Of a DNA stretch of 42,962 nt, positions 19,774 through 27,901 are shown piece after piece (positions within the stretch are counted from its first letter, which is position 1; the number at the start of each line of letters is the position of its first letter). The notes beneath the pieces were generated by a model. It was not told the origin of the DNA and made no database searches. It saw only the letters and a list, made by a program, of their open reading frames with translations. This stretch comes from Pseudomonas sp. ICMP 561 (GTDB lineage Bacteria > Pseudomonadota > Gammaproteobacteria > Pseudomonadales > Pseudomonadaceae). The stretch lies in assembly GCF_002699985.1 (NCBI RefSeq), contig NZ_LKBT01000025.1:336-43297 (forward strand), given 5' to 3'. Both the position numbers and the translations under genes were made by a program.

Positions 19774-21114
19774 ATGTCTTTATTCGGGTCCCCCGGTCAT
19801 GATCTCCCCGCCAGGCTTCTTCAAGTCCTGGCACCCTGGCGCAGCGCGCCGGCCTGGTATGTCGGTTTTTCCGGTGGCCTGGATTCAACTGTCTTGCTTC
19901 ACCTTCTGGCTGAACTCGCAAAACGCGAAAGCCTGCCGCCTCTAAATGCCCTACATGTCCATCACGGCCTACAGGCTGTTGCTGATGCGTGGCCGCTGCA
20001 TTGCCAGCAGGTTTGCGAGGCGCTTGGCGTTCCTTTGCGAGTGATCAGCGTGCAGGTGAAGCCGGGCGCAAGCATTGAGCAGGCCGCGCGTGATGCGCGT
20101 TACGCCGCTTTCAGCGATCTCCTTGCTGAAGATGAAGTGCTGATGACCGGTCAGCATCAGGACGATCAGGCTGAAACCCTGCTGTTTCGCTTGTTGCGCG
20201 GCGCGGGGGTTCGGGGGCTGGCGGGCATGCCGGTTAGCCGCACGTTGGGACATGGCCAACTGCTCAGGCCCTTGCTGAGTATTTCCCGGGAAGAGCTGGA
20301 AGCCTATGCTCGTAAGCATCGTCTGCTATGGGTCGAAGATCCCAGCAACGAAGACTCTCATTATTCGCGCAACTACCTGCGCAATCAGGTGCTACCGGTA
20401 TTGAGTTCCCGCTGGCCGCAGGCATCCGCGAGTATGGCGCGCACGGCCGCCCATCTGGATGAAGCGCAGCAATTGCTTGAGGAACTGGCCCAGGCTGATC
20501 TGGCGTCGGCGCAATCAGTCCATGCATTCGCGTGGCTCAAGTTGCCCTCGCTGGCACTGCCTGAGCTGGCTGGCCTGTCTCCCGCCAGGCAACGAAATGC
20601 GCTGCGCCATTGGCTTGCACCGCTGACCCGCCTGCCGGACAGTGATCATTGGATTGGCTGGGAAAATCTCCGGGACGCGGGGGCGGGCGGGCGCCCGGTG
20701 TGGCGGCTGGCCGATGGGGAACTGCATCGTGATCAGGGGCGTATCTGGTGGCTTTCCGACAACTGGCTGCAACCACTGATGCAGCGCGCTCAATCCTGGA
20801 TGGATGCGCGACATGCGCTGGAGCTGCCTGGTAACGGTCAGGTTTTCATTGACGGTGAAACTCCTTCGGGGCTGCTGGAGGTGCGCTATCGCCAGGGAGG
20901 AGAGGTGCTCAGCCTGCCGGGCCGCGGACGTCGCGATCTCAAGCGTCTGCTCAATGAGCGCGAAATACCGCTATTTGTCCGCGGCCGATTGCCGCTGCTG
21001 TTCCGTAACGGCGAAATTCTGGCGGTGGCGAACCTGCCTGCGCTCAATGTTTGCGGCCATGAAAGCTGGGTGTTGCGTTGGGTGCCGCCGACGAATGACC
21101 AAAGTTTGAGCTGA
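19774..21114 (+). CDS. tilS: tRNA(Ile)-lysidine synthase
   Basis: Modifies C34 of the CAU-anticodon tRNA-Ile to lysidine so that it reads AUA. The N-type ATP pyrophosphatase loop SGGLDSTVLL is close to the N-terminus, HHGLQAVAD and GQHQDDQAETLLFRLLRGAG follow, and the C-terminal substrate-binding domain is complete. ATG 19774 gives 446 aa. The frame is open upstream to TTG 19699, but that extension would be translated REP sequence. No clear Shine-Dalgarno precedes 19774. The -35 of the pyrG promoter lies in its last codons. Confidence 0.93.
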   Translation: MSLFGSPGHDLPARLLQVLAPWRSAPAWYVGFSGGLDSTVLLHLLAELAKRESLPPLNALHVHHGLQAVADAWPLHCQQVCEALGVPLRVISVQVKPGASIEQAARDARYAAFSDLLAEDEVLMTGQHQDDQAETLLFRLLRGAGVRGLAGMPVSRTLGHGQLLRPLLSISREELEAYARKHRLLWVEDPSNEDSHYSRNYLRNQVLPVLSSRWPQASASMARTAAHLDEAQQLLEELAQADLASAQSVHAFAWLKLPSLALPELAGLSPARQRNALRHWLAPLTRLPDSDHWIGWENLRDAGAGGRPVWRLADGELHRDQGRIWWLSDNWLQPLMQRAQSWMDARHALELPGNGQVFIDGETPSGLLEVRYRQGGEVLSLPGRGRRDLKRLLNEREIPLFVRGRLPLLFRNGEILAVANLPALNVCGHESWVLRWVPPTNDQSLS

Positions 21115-21134
21115 AAGCCCAATTCCGGTAGACT
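21106..21134 (+). promoter_or_regulatory. Candidate sigma-70 promoter for pyrG
   Basis: TTGAGC at 21106-21111 and TAGACT at 21129-21134 are separated by exactly 17 bases. Transcription would start near 21141, giving a leader of about 240 nt before pyrG. The gap 21115-21379 shows no gene I can support; a 63-codon open frame there has no recognisable product. Confidence 0.6.
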
Positions 21135-21379
21135 ACGCTCCCTTCTTGATACAGCTTCTGTGGATCCTTTTGGATCGACATGAGTTGCCGGTTACCAACC
21201 AGTCTTTGCTGGATGATTCTTGACATGTGGCGCGCAATTGACAGGCTTTTTCAGTCAGTCCGTTTCAATGCAGCAGTTCGGGAGTTCACCGTGAATTTTG
21301 TCGGTAATCGGGGGCTTCGGCCTTCCTTCGCTTTCCCCGGCGGCTCTGACCGCTTTAACGCAGACTTCTAGGGTTTTTC

Positions 21380-23011
21380 ATGACGCGCTACATCTTCGTC
21401 ACGGGCGGTGTTGTTTCTTCATTGGGGAAAGGCATTGCCTCGGCTTCATTGGCGGCCATCCTGGAGGCGCGGGGACTTAAGGTCACCATGCTGAAGCTTG
21501 ACCCCTATATCAACGTCGATCCGGGCACCATGAGCCCGTTCCAGCACGGTGAAGTGTTCGTCACGCATGACGGCGCCGAAACCGACCTGGACCTTGGCCA
21601 CTACGAGCGGTTCATCCGCACGACCATGACCCAGAACAACAACTTCACCACTGGCCGTGTGTATGAACACGTCCTGCGCAAAGAGCGCCGTGGTGATTAT
21701 CTGGGTGCGACCATTCAGGTGATTCCGCACATCACCGACGAAATCAAACGCCGGATCATCAAGGGCGCAGGCGATGCCGATGTTGCGCTGGTCGAGATCG
21801 GCGGCACCGTGGGTGACATCGAGTCGCAACCGTTCCTGGAAGCGATCCGTCAGTTGCGTTTCGAAGTAGGTGCCAAGCGCGCCATGCTGATGCACCTGAC
21901 ACTGGTTCCTTACATTGCGACTGCTGGCGAAACCAAAACCAAGCCGACCCAACACTCGGTGAAGGAATTGCGTTCCATCGGCCTGCAGCCTGACGTTCTG
22001 GTATGCCGTTCCGATCACCCGATCGACATTTCATCGCGTCGCAAGATCGCTCAGTTCACCAACGTCGAAGAGCGCGCCGTTATCGCTCTGGAAGACGCCG
22101 ATACCATCTACAAGATTCCGGGCATCCTGCACTCTCAGGGTCTGGACGATTTCGTCGTCGAGCGCTTCGGCCTGCAATGCAACAGCGCAGACCTGTCCGA
22201 GTGGGACGCTGTGGTAGACGCCAAGCTCAATCCTGAGCATGAAGTCACCATCGCCATGGTCGGCAAATACATGGAACTGCTGGACGCTTACAAGTCGCTG
22301 ATCGAAGCGATGAGTCACGCTGGCATCACCAACCGTACCAAGGTCAACCTGCGCTACATCGACTCTGAAGACATCGAGAATCAGGGCACTGCGCTGCTGG
22401 AAGGTGTGGATGCGATTCTGGTCCCGGGCGGCTTCGGTCTGCGTGGCGTGGAAGGCAAGATCACTGCCGTTCAGTTCGCTCGTGAGAACAAGGTGCCGTA
22501 TCTGGGCATCTGCCTGGGCATGCAAGTGGCCGTGATCGAATACGCTCGTAACGTGCTGGGCTGGAAAGACGCCAACTCCACTGAATTCGATCGCAATGGC
22601 GCACACGCTGTTGTAGGTCTGATCACCGAGTGGGCTGACGCCACCGGCGCGGTTGAAACCCGTACTGAAAGCTCTGATCTGGGCGGCACTATGCGCCTGG
22701 GTGCTCAGGAGTGTCAGCTTGAGCCAGGTTCGCTGGTGCACGACTGCTACGCCAGCGACGTGATCGTCGAGCGTCATCGTCATCGCTACGAAGTGAACAA
22801 CAATCTGCTGCCGCAGTTGCTGGAAGCCGGCCTGAAAGTGTCGGGTCGTTCCGGTGATGGCGCGCTGGTAGAAGTGGTCGAAGCACCGGATCATCCATGG
22901 TTTGTTGCTTGCCAGTTCCACCCTGAGTTCACCTCGACACCTCGCGACGGTCACCCGCTGTTCAGCGGCTTCGTCAAGGCTGCACTGACTCAACACAAGA
23001 AAAATTCTTGA
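21380..23011 (+). CDS. pyrG: CTP synthase
   Basis: Makes CTP from UTP, ATP and glutamine. The 543-residue protein has the N-terminal amidoligase domain, starting with YIFVTGGVVSSLGKGIASA, and a C-terminal class I glutamine amidotransferase domain. The nucleophile is Cys378 in LGICLGMQ, and the catalytic His/Glu are in CQFHPEF. Only weak ribosome-site bases (AGGG) precede the ATG. It starts the pyrG-kdsA-eno-ftsB-ispD group and probably has its own promoter inside the end of tilS. Confidence 0.97.
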   Translation: MTRYIFVTGGVVSSLGKGIASASLAAILEARGLKVTMLKLDPYINVDPGTMSPFQHGEVFVTHDGAETDLDLGHYERFIRTTMTQNNNFTTGRVYEHVLRKERRGDYLGATIQVIPHITDEIKRRIIKGAGDADVALVEIGGTVGDIESQPFLEAIRQLRFEVGAKRAMLMHLTLVPYIATAGETKTKPTQHSVKELRSIGLQPDVLVCRSDHPIDISSRRKIAQFTNVEERAVIALEDADTIYKIPGILHSQGLDDFVVERFGLQCNSADLSEWDAVVDAKLNPEHEVTIAMVGKYMELLDAYKSLIEAMSHAGITNRTKVNLRYIDSEDIENQGTALLEGVDAILVPGGFGLRGVEGKITAVQFARENKVPYLGICLGMQVAVIEYARNVLGWKDANSTEFDRNGAHAVVGLITEWADATGAVETRTESSDLGGTMRLGAQECQLEPGSLVHDCYASDVIVERHRHRYEVNNNLLPQLLEAGLKVSGRSGDGALVEVVEAPDHPWFVACQFHPEFTSTPRDGHPLFSGFVKAALTQHKKNS

Positions 23012-23028
23012 TTCGGGAAACTCAGAAC

Positions 23029-23874
23029 ATGGCTCAGAAAACTATCCGCGTAGGCTCAATCGACATTGCCAATGACAAGCCAATGGTGCTTTTCGGTGGC
23101 ATGAACGTTCTAGAGTCCCGTGACATGGCCATGCAGATTTGCGAAGAGTATGTACGGGTTACCGAAAAGCTCGGTATCCCTTATGTGTTCAAGGCCAGTT
23201 TCGACAAAGCTAATCGTTCGTCCATGCACTCCTACCGTGGCCCGGGCCTGGAAGAGGGTATGCGGATCTTTGAAGAAGTTAAAAAGACCTTCAATGTGCC
23301 GTTGATCACTGACGTGCATGAGCCAGAGCAGGCGAAAGTAGTCGCTGAAGTTTGCGACATCATTCAACTGCCTGCTTTCCTGTCGCGTCAGACCGACCTG
23401 GTGGTTGCCATGGCCCGTACTGGCGCTGTGATTAACATCAAGAAAGCCCAGTTCCTTGCCCCTCAGGAAATGAAACACATCCTGAGCAAGTGCGAAGAAG
23501 CCGGTAATGATCAACTGATCCTCTGTGAGCGCGGCACCAGTTTTGGCTACAACAACCTGGTTGTGGACATGCTCGGTTTCGGCATCATGAAGCAGTTCAA
23601 CTACCCGGTATTTTTCGACGTGACCCACGCCTTGCAGATGCCGGGCGGTCGTTCTGACTCTGCTGGCGGTCGTCGTGCGCAGGTATTGGAACTGGCGAAG
23701 GCTGGCATGAGTCAAAACCTCGCTGGATTGTTCCTTGAGGCTCATCCTGATCCGGACAATGCCAAATGCGATGGCCCTTGCGCCTTGCGTCTGGACAAGC
23801 TGGAGCCATTCCTGGCTCAGCTCAAGGCTCTGGATGAGTTGGTCAAAAGCTTCCCGGCGGTAGAAACCGCTTAA
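23029..23874 (+). CDS. kdsA: 3-deoxy-8-phosphooctulonate synthase (KDO-8-P synthase)
   Basis: Condenses phosphoenolpyruvate with arabinose 5-phosphate to KDO-8-phosphate, the precursor of the lipopolysaccharide inner core. The 281-residue product from ATG 23029 (MAQKTIRVGS) is of normal length. It shows the barrel motifs ITDVHEP, QLPAFLSRQTDLV, CERGTSFGYNNLV and the PGGRSDSAGGRR loop. The frame is open to a TTG at 23008 overlapping the pyrG stop; I reject it because the N-terminus would be atypical. It lies 17 bases after pyrG. Confidence 0.96.
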   Translation: MAQKTIRVGSIDIANDKPMVLFGGMNVLESRDMAMQICEEYVRVTEKLGIPYVFKASFDKANRSSMHSYRGPGLEEGMRIFEEVKKTFNVPLITDVHEPEQAKVVAEVCDIIQLPAFLSRQTDLVVAMARTGAVINIKKAQFLAPQEMKHILSKCEEAGNDQLILCERGTSFGYNNLVVDMLGFGIMKQFNYPVFFDVTHALQMPGGRSDSAGGRRAQVLELAKAGMSQNLAGLFLEAHPDPDNAKCDGPCALRLDKLEPFLAQLKALDELVKSFPAVETA

Positions 23875-23926
23875 ATCGGGCTTCTCCGGCAGGTTAGCCT
23901 CCGGTAAAGTGCCGCACGTTTACATC

Positions 23927-23948
23927 CCCCGGCCCCAGGTCGGGGTTT
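23927..23948 (+). terminator. Possible terminator after kdsA
   Basis: CCCCGGCC (23927-23934) pairs with GGTCGGGG (23938-23945), with one G·U pair and a 3-base loop, followed by TTTG. The T-run is short, so termination would be partial. A TTGTCG/TGTAAT pair at 23947-23973 could be an eno promoter, but its 15-base spacing is poor. Confidence 0.4.
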
Positions 23949-24038
23949 GTCGCTCTAAGGTCTGCCCTGTAATGAGCCCTTGAGCGACAGGCATTTCCCA
24001 GCTGCGTCGTTTTCGTCAATCTTGGAGTGTTTACAACA

Positions 24039-25325
24039 ATGGCAAAAATCGTCGACATCAAAGGTCGTGAAGTTCTCGACTCCCGTGGCAATCCCACCGT
24101 GGAAGCAGATGTGCTCCTCGACAACGGCATCATCGGCAGCGCATGCGCTCCGTCCGGTGCTTCAACCGGCTCGCGCGAGGCGCTGGAGCTGCGTGATGGC
24201 GACAAGAGCCGTTACCTGGGCAAGGGCGTTCTCAAGGCTGTAGCCAACATCAACGGCCCGATCCGCGACCTGTTGCTGGGTCAGGATCCGGTTGACCAGC
24301 AAGCGCTGGACCGCGCGATGATTGCTCTGGACGGTACTGAAAACAAAGCCAGCCTGGGCGCCAACGCGATCCTCGCTGTATCCCTGGCCGCCGCGAAAGC
24401 CGCTGCTCAGGATCAGGATCTGCCGTTGTACGCGCACATTGCCAACCTGAACGGTACGCCGGGTGTTTACTCGATGCCGGTTCCGATGATGAACATCATC
24501 AACGGTGGCGAGCATGCCGATAACAACATCGACATTCAGGAATTCATGATTCAGCCTGTCGGCGCCAAGACCTTTTCTGAAGGCCTGCGCTGGGGCACCG
24601 AGATTTTCCATCACCTCAAAGCTGTGCTGAAGGCTCGTGGCCTGAACACCGCCGTAGGTGACGAAGGTGGTTTTGCACCTGACCTCAACTCCAATGCCGA
24701 TGCACTGGACGCTATCGCCGAAGCTGTTGCCAACGCTGGCTACAAGCTGGGGACCGACGTGACCCTGGCGCTGGACTGTGCGGCGAGCGAGTTTTACAAG
24801 AACGGCAAATACGTTCTGAGCGAAGAAGGCGAGTACGACTCTGCCGGTTTCGCTGACTACCTGGCCGATCTGGTCAGCAAGCACCCGATCATCTCCATCG
24901 AAGACGGTCTCGACGAGTCCGACTGGGATGGTTGGAAGATTCTCACCGACAAGATCGGCGACAAGGTGCAGCTGGTAGGTGACGACCTGTTCGTGACCAA
25001 CACCAAGATCCTCAAGGAAGGCATCGACAAGAAAATCGGTAACTCGATCCTGATCAAGTTCAACCAGATCGGTACCCTGACCGAAACGCTGGAAGCCATT
25101 CAGATGGCCAAGGCTGCTGGTTACACCGCTGTTATTTCGCACCGCTCGGGCGAAACCGAAGATTCCACGATTGCCGATCTGGCAGTGGGTACTTCCGCGG
25201 GTCAGATCAAGACCGGTTCGTTGAGCCGTTCTGATCGTATTTCCAAGTACAACCAGTTGCTGCGTATTGAAGAGCAACTGGGTGCCAAGGCGGTATACCG
25301 TGGTCGCGGCGAGTTTCGCGGCTGA
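24039..25325 (+). CDS. eno: Enolase (phosphopyruvate hydratase)
   Basis: Interconverts 2-phosphoglycerate and phosphoenolpyruvate; in many bacteria it also sits in the RNA degradosome. The 428-residue product from ATG 24039 (MAKIVDIKGREVLDSRGNPT) has the family length. It contains the metal and catalytic motifs GDEGGFAPDL, SIEDGLDESD, LIKFNQIGTLTET and the C-terminal SHRSGETEDSTIADLAVG. TTGGAG at 24022-24027 is the ribosome site. PEP made here feeds the upstream kdsA reaction. Confidence 0.97.
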   Translation: MAKIVDIKGREVLDSRGNPTVEADVLLDNGIIGSACAPSGASTGSREALELRDGDKSRYLGKGVLKAVANINGPIRDLLLGQDPVDQQALDRAMIALDGTENKASLGANAILAVSLAAAKAAAQDQDLPLYAHIANLNGTPGVYSMPVPMMNIINGGEHADNNIDIQEFMIQPVGAKTFSEGLRWGTEIFHHLKAVLKARGLNTAVGDEGGFAPDLNSNADALDAIAEAVANAGYKLGTDVTLALDCAASEFYKNGKYVLSEEGEYDSAGFADYLADLVSKHPIISIEDGLDESDWDGWKILTDKIGDKVQLVGDDLFVTNTKILKEGIDKKIGNSILIKFNQIGTLTETLEAIQMAKAAGYTAVISHRSGETEDSTIADLAVGTSAGQIKTGSLSRSDRISKYNQLLRIEEQLGAKAVYRGRGEFRG

Positions 25326-25412
25326 CACCGAGATGGTAAAAAGACAGCCGGTGCTGTGACAATCGCCTGCTTTCCCGGATGATTGATCAGCATTGATGCG
25401 GCTAACACCGCT

Positions 25413-25439
25413 ATAGAGCCTGGCCCTGCCAGGCTCTAT
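25413..25439 (+). other. Strong 11-bp hairpin between eno and ftsB, no T-run
   Basis: ATAGAGCCTGG (25413-25423) pairs perfectly with CCAGGCTCTAT (25429-25439) around CCCTG. It lacks a T-run in either direction, so it is not a classical terminator. It could protect the eno 3' end or be a processing site before ftsB. The inference is structural only. Confidence 0.6.
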
Positions 25440-25514
25440 GCCCTCAGTCCCTGTTGTGTTGTTGGCTTCACGTTGTCGGCTCTGCTGTCTTTTTTACTGG
25501 GTACCTGATATTCA

Positions 25515-25793
25515 ATGCGCAGTCCTAACTGGTTGTTTCTCGTCCTGATCCTGATGCTTGCGGGCCTGCAATATCGCCTGTGGGTAGGGAACGGGAGTCT
25601 GGCGCAAGTGGCCAGCCTTAATCAGCAGATCGCTGACCAACATGCCGAAAACGAAGCGCTGCTTGAGCGCAATCGGGTCATGGACGCTGAAGTGCTTGAG
25701 CTCAAAAAAGGTATGGAAACCGTCGAAGAGCGTGCCCGTCATGAACTGGGCATGGTCAAGGAAGGCGAAACGCTCTATCAGTTGGCACAATGA
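25515..25793 (+). CDS. ftsB: Cell division protein FtsB
   Basis: Small bitopic divisome protein that joins FtsL and FtsQ and helps activate septal peptidoglycan synthesis. The 92-residue product has one N-terminal transmembrane helix (about residues 5-20, WLFLVLILMLAGLQY). A periplasmic leucine-zipper coiled coil follows, with a run of Gln/Glu/Leu heptads to about residue 72, then the short conserved ERARHELGMVKEGE tail. It follows eno and is followed closely by ispD, the standard order. Confidence 0.95.
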   Translation: MRSPNWLFLVLILMLAGLQYRLWVGNGSLAQVASLNQQIADQHAENEALLERNRVMDAEVLELKKGMETVEERARHELGMVKEGETLYQLAQ

Positions 25794-25817
25794 AGCTGAC
25801 TCTGTGAAGCTTACCTC

Positions 25818-26531
25818 GTGAATAAGTGCATCCTTCCTGCCTTCTGGGCAGTCATTCCTGCCGCGGGTGTTGGTGCCCGTATGGCCGCAGATCGTCCCAA
25901 GCAGTACTTGCAACTGGGCGGCCTGACAATTCTTGAACACAGCCTTCTCTGTTTTCTCGATCACCCCCGTCTCAAGGGCCTGGTGATCAGTCTGGCTGTG
26001 GACGACCCTTACTGGCCCAATCTGCCGTGTGCGCTGGATTCGCGGATTACGCGGGTTGATGGCGGCAAAGAGCGTGCGGACTCGGTGCTCAACGCGTTGC
26101 TGCACCTGCATGCCCTAGGCGCGGATGAACATGACTGGGTGTTGGTGCACGATGCTGCGCGGCCCAATCTGGCGCGCTCAGACCTGGATAACCTGCTGGG
26201 TGAACTGGCCGATGACCCGGTGGGCGGGCTGCTGGCCGTTCCAGCCCGCGACACGCTCAAGCGTGCGGGGCCTGATGGCCGGGTCACCGAAACGGTAGAC
26301 CGTAGCCTGATCTGGCAAGCGTATACCCCGCAGATGTTTCGCCTGGGCGCGTTGCACCGTGCGCTGGCCGACGGCCTGGTTTCCGACGTTGCCATTACCG
26401 ATGAAGCGTCTGCCATCGAATGGGCAGGACAGTCCCCCCGATTGATCGAAGGACGCTCGGATAACATCAAGGTCACTCGCCCCGAGGATCTTGAATGGTT
26501 GCGGCAGCGGCGTAGCGAGTTCAATCGCTGA
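25818..26531 (+). CDS. ispD: 2-C-methyl-D-erythritol 4-phosphate cytidylyltransferase
   Basis: MEP-pathway step that attaches CMP to MEP. The 237-residue product begins at a GTG 24 bases after ftsB. It has the nucleotide-binding loop AVIPAAGVGARMAADRPKQY, followed by VLVHDAARP, VPARDTLKR and the TDEASAIEW segment, all characteristic of the family. In many bacteria ispF is adjacent. Here a LysR regulator and the formaldehyde genes lie between them, which is the usual Pseudomonas arrangement. Confidence 0.95.
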   Translation: MNKCILPAFWAVIPAAGVGARMAADRPKQYLQLGGLTILEHSLLCFLDHPRLKGLVISLAVDDPYWPNLPCALDSRITRVDGGKERADSVLNALLHLHALGADEHDWVLVHDAARPNLARSDLDNLLGELADDPVGGLLAVPARDTLKRAGPDGRVTETVDRSLIWQAYTPQMFRLGALHRALADGLVSDVAITDEASAIEWAGQSPRLIEGRSDNIKVTRPEDLEWLRQRRSEFNR

Positions 26532-26640
26532 TTAGCTAATTTTCTGCATGTTACTGATGCGTTTGATTTTGCATCATCACGACGAATATCAACCTCAAAA
26601 ACACCGCGGAAATAGCGTCGGAAGGCTGAGCGCAGGTGTC

Positions 26641-26719
26641 GTGGTGTGGGTCGCTCGGCATGGATGCCGAGCGAGCGCCGTTGGGCCATGGATGGCCCGT
26701 CGGCGCGTGCTCACACCAC
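26641..26719. repeat. Three-way-junction palindromic element after ispD
   Basis: An 8-bp outer stem (GTGGTGTG 26641-26648 with CACACCAC 26712-26719) encloses two hairpins. Arm 1 is CGCTCGGCAT (26652-26661) with ATGCCGAGCG (26664-26673). Arm 2 is GCGCCG plus GGGCCAT (26675-26689) with ATGGCCC plus CGGCGC (26692-26706), with a 2-base mismatch inside. Both arms close on the same CATGGATG tip. I remember similar sequences recurring in Pseudomonas genomes, but cannot verify copy number here. The first part of this gene-free gap (26532-26640) shows only a palindrome ATTAGCTAAT at 26531-26540. Confidence 0.75.
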
Positions 26720-26781
26720 GGCACCGGAGTCGAAGGTACCCCTGCGAAGCGGGGGCCGTACGTCAGCGCAAAATGGTTTTC

Positions 26782-26807
26782 GCCCCTTTTGCCGTAACAA
26801 AAGGGGC
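26782..26807. repeat. Hairpin downstream of the palindromic element
   Basis: GCCCCTTTTG (26782-26791) and CAAAAGGGGC (26798-26807) form a perfect 10-bp stem with loop CCGTAA. No T-run follows outside the stem on either strand. A smaller CCCC/GGGG hairpin lies at 26739-26754. The cluster from 26641 to about 26830 may be one composite repeat. It lies between the convergent ends of ispD and the LysR gene and could end transcription from both sides. Confidence 0.6.
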
Positions 26808-26901
26808 TCGACCGTTAGGGCGAAACCAGTCTCATCCGCGACGTGGGTATCGTTGAATCAATTTGATGTGGGTAGCCCCTGTATTCGCCGAGTCCAGGTG
26901 C

Positions 26902-27795
26902 CTAACGATACTCATCCCGCAACGCCAACCCTTCTTTCAGATAATCCACCAGCTTGCGCACCTTTGGCGACAGATGCCGCTGCTGGGGATATAACGCCCA
27001 TACCGCAGTATTCGGCGGTTGATGAGTCTCCAGCAGGGAAACCAGCGCGCCACTGTTCAGATGGCTCAGTACGTAATAATCCGGTAGCTGACACAACCCC
27101 ACGCCGTGCAGGGCAGCATCCAGCACCGCCTGCCCACTGTTGCAGCGCCAGTTACCCTGAACACGCTGGGAAAACTCCCGTCCGTGTTGTTGCAGTAACC
27201 AGGTGTCGCTGCTGCCGATCAAGCAATTGTGTCGGCTTAGCTCCGACAGGCTATGCGGCCGACCGTATCGCTCCAGATAGGACGGCGATGCGCACAGGTA
27301 CATCCGGCGTGGCGCGAGGCGGGTTGCTACCAGGCGGGAATCCTGTAGTCGGCCCAGCCTGATGGCCAGATCCAGTCCCTCATGAACCATGTCCAATGTG
27401 TCATTGTTCAACTGGATTTCCACCCGGATCTGCGGATAGAGGTCCATGAAGCGCGTCACCAGCGGCGTGATAAAGCGTTCGCCGTAAGCCACCGCGCAGG
27501 TCATGCGCAGCAAGCCTTTGGGTTCGCTGGTAAGGTCACCGACTGCGCGCAGCGCTTCCTCGCGACCATCCTGCAAGCGCTGGCAATGGTGCAGAAACGT
27601 CTGACCCGCTTCGGTCAGGGCGACCCGCCGGGTGCTGCGATACAGCAGGCGGGTCTGCAAGCGTTCTTCGAGGCGGGCGATTTGCCGGCTGATGTGCGAG
27701 GACGAAACGCCCATACGTTCAGCTGCTGCCGTGAACTGCCCGCATTCAGCCACTGCGACGAACTCATCAAGGCCTTCCCAGCGGTTGATGTACAT
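26902..27795 (-). CDS. LysR-family transcriptional regulator
   Basis: 297-residue LysR-type regulator with an N-terminal winged helix-turn-helix (residues about 1-60: FVAVAECGQFTAAAERMGVSSSHISRQIARLE) and a C-terminal substrate-binding-like effector domain. It is divergent from frmA with 106 bases between start codons, so regulation of the frmA-fghA pair is the obvious hypothesis. The inducer is not evident from sequence. Pseudomonas LysR proteins at this locus are usually left unnamed or described as formaldehyde-responsive by context only. Confidence 0.93.
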   Translation of the reverse strand: MYINRWEGLDEFVAVAECGQFTAAAERMGVSSSHISRQIARLEERLQTRLLYRSTRRVALTEAGQTFLHHCQRLQDGREEALRAVGDLTSEPKGLLRMTCAVAYGERFITPLVTRFMDLYPQIRVEIQLNNDTLDMVHEGLDLAIRLGRLQDSRLVATRLAPRRMYLCASPSYLERYGRPHSLSELSRHNCLIGSSDTWLLQQHGREFSQRVQGNWRCNSGQAVLDAALHGVGLCQLPDYYVLSHLNSGALVSLLETHQPPNTAVWALYPQQRHLSPKVRKLVDYLKEGLALRDEYR

Positions 27796-27901
27796 CGATT
27801 ATCCCTGTTCAGCAATAATGTTTTGCTTTTGATCGGATTATTAACCAAACGGCAGTGCTTTACACTCTCTCCATCGTTTTAACCTCGTTGGAGAAAGATT
27901 G
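27796..27901. promoter_or_regulatory. Divergent control region of LysR gene and frmA
   Basis: The 106-base gap is AT-richer than its flanks and must hold both promoters. AATAAT at 27814-27819 and ATTATT at 27837-27842 are inverted and 17 bases apart, and could be part of a LysR-type operator; this is weak. GGAGAAAG at 27890-27897 is the frmA ribosome site. Confidence 0.45.

Noticed and set aside
21180..21371. 63-codon frame upstream of pyrG
   Set aside because: No ribosome site and no recognisable product; more likely the pyrG leader.
26646..27362. 238-codon plus-strand frame after ispD
   Set aside because: It translates the palindromic repeat element and then the antisense of the LysR gene; no real protein features.
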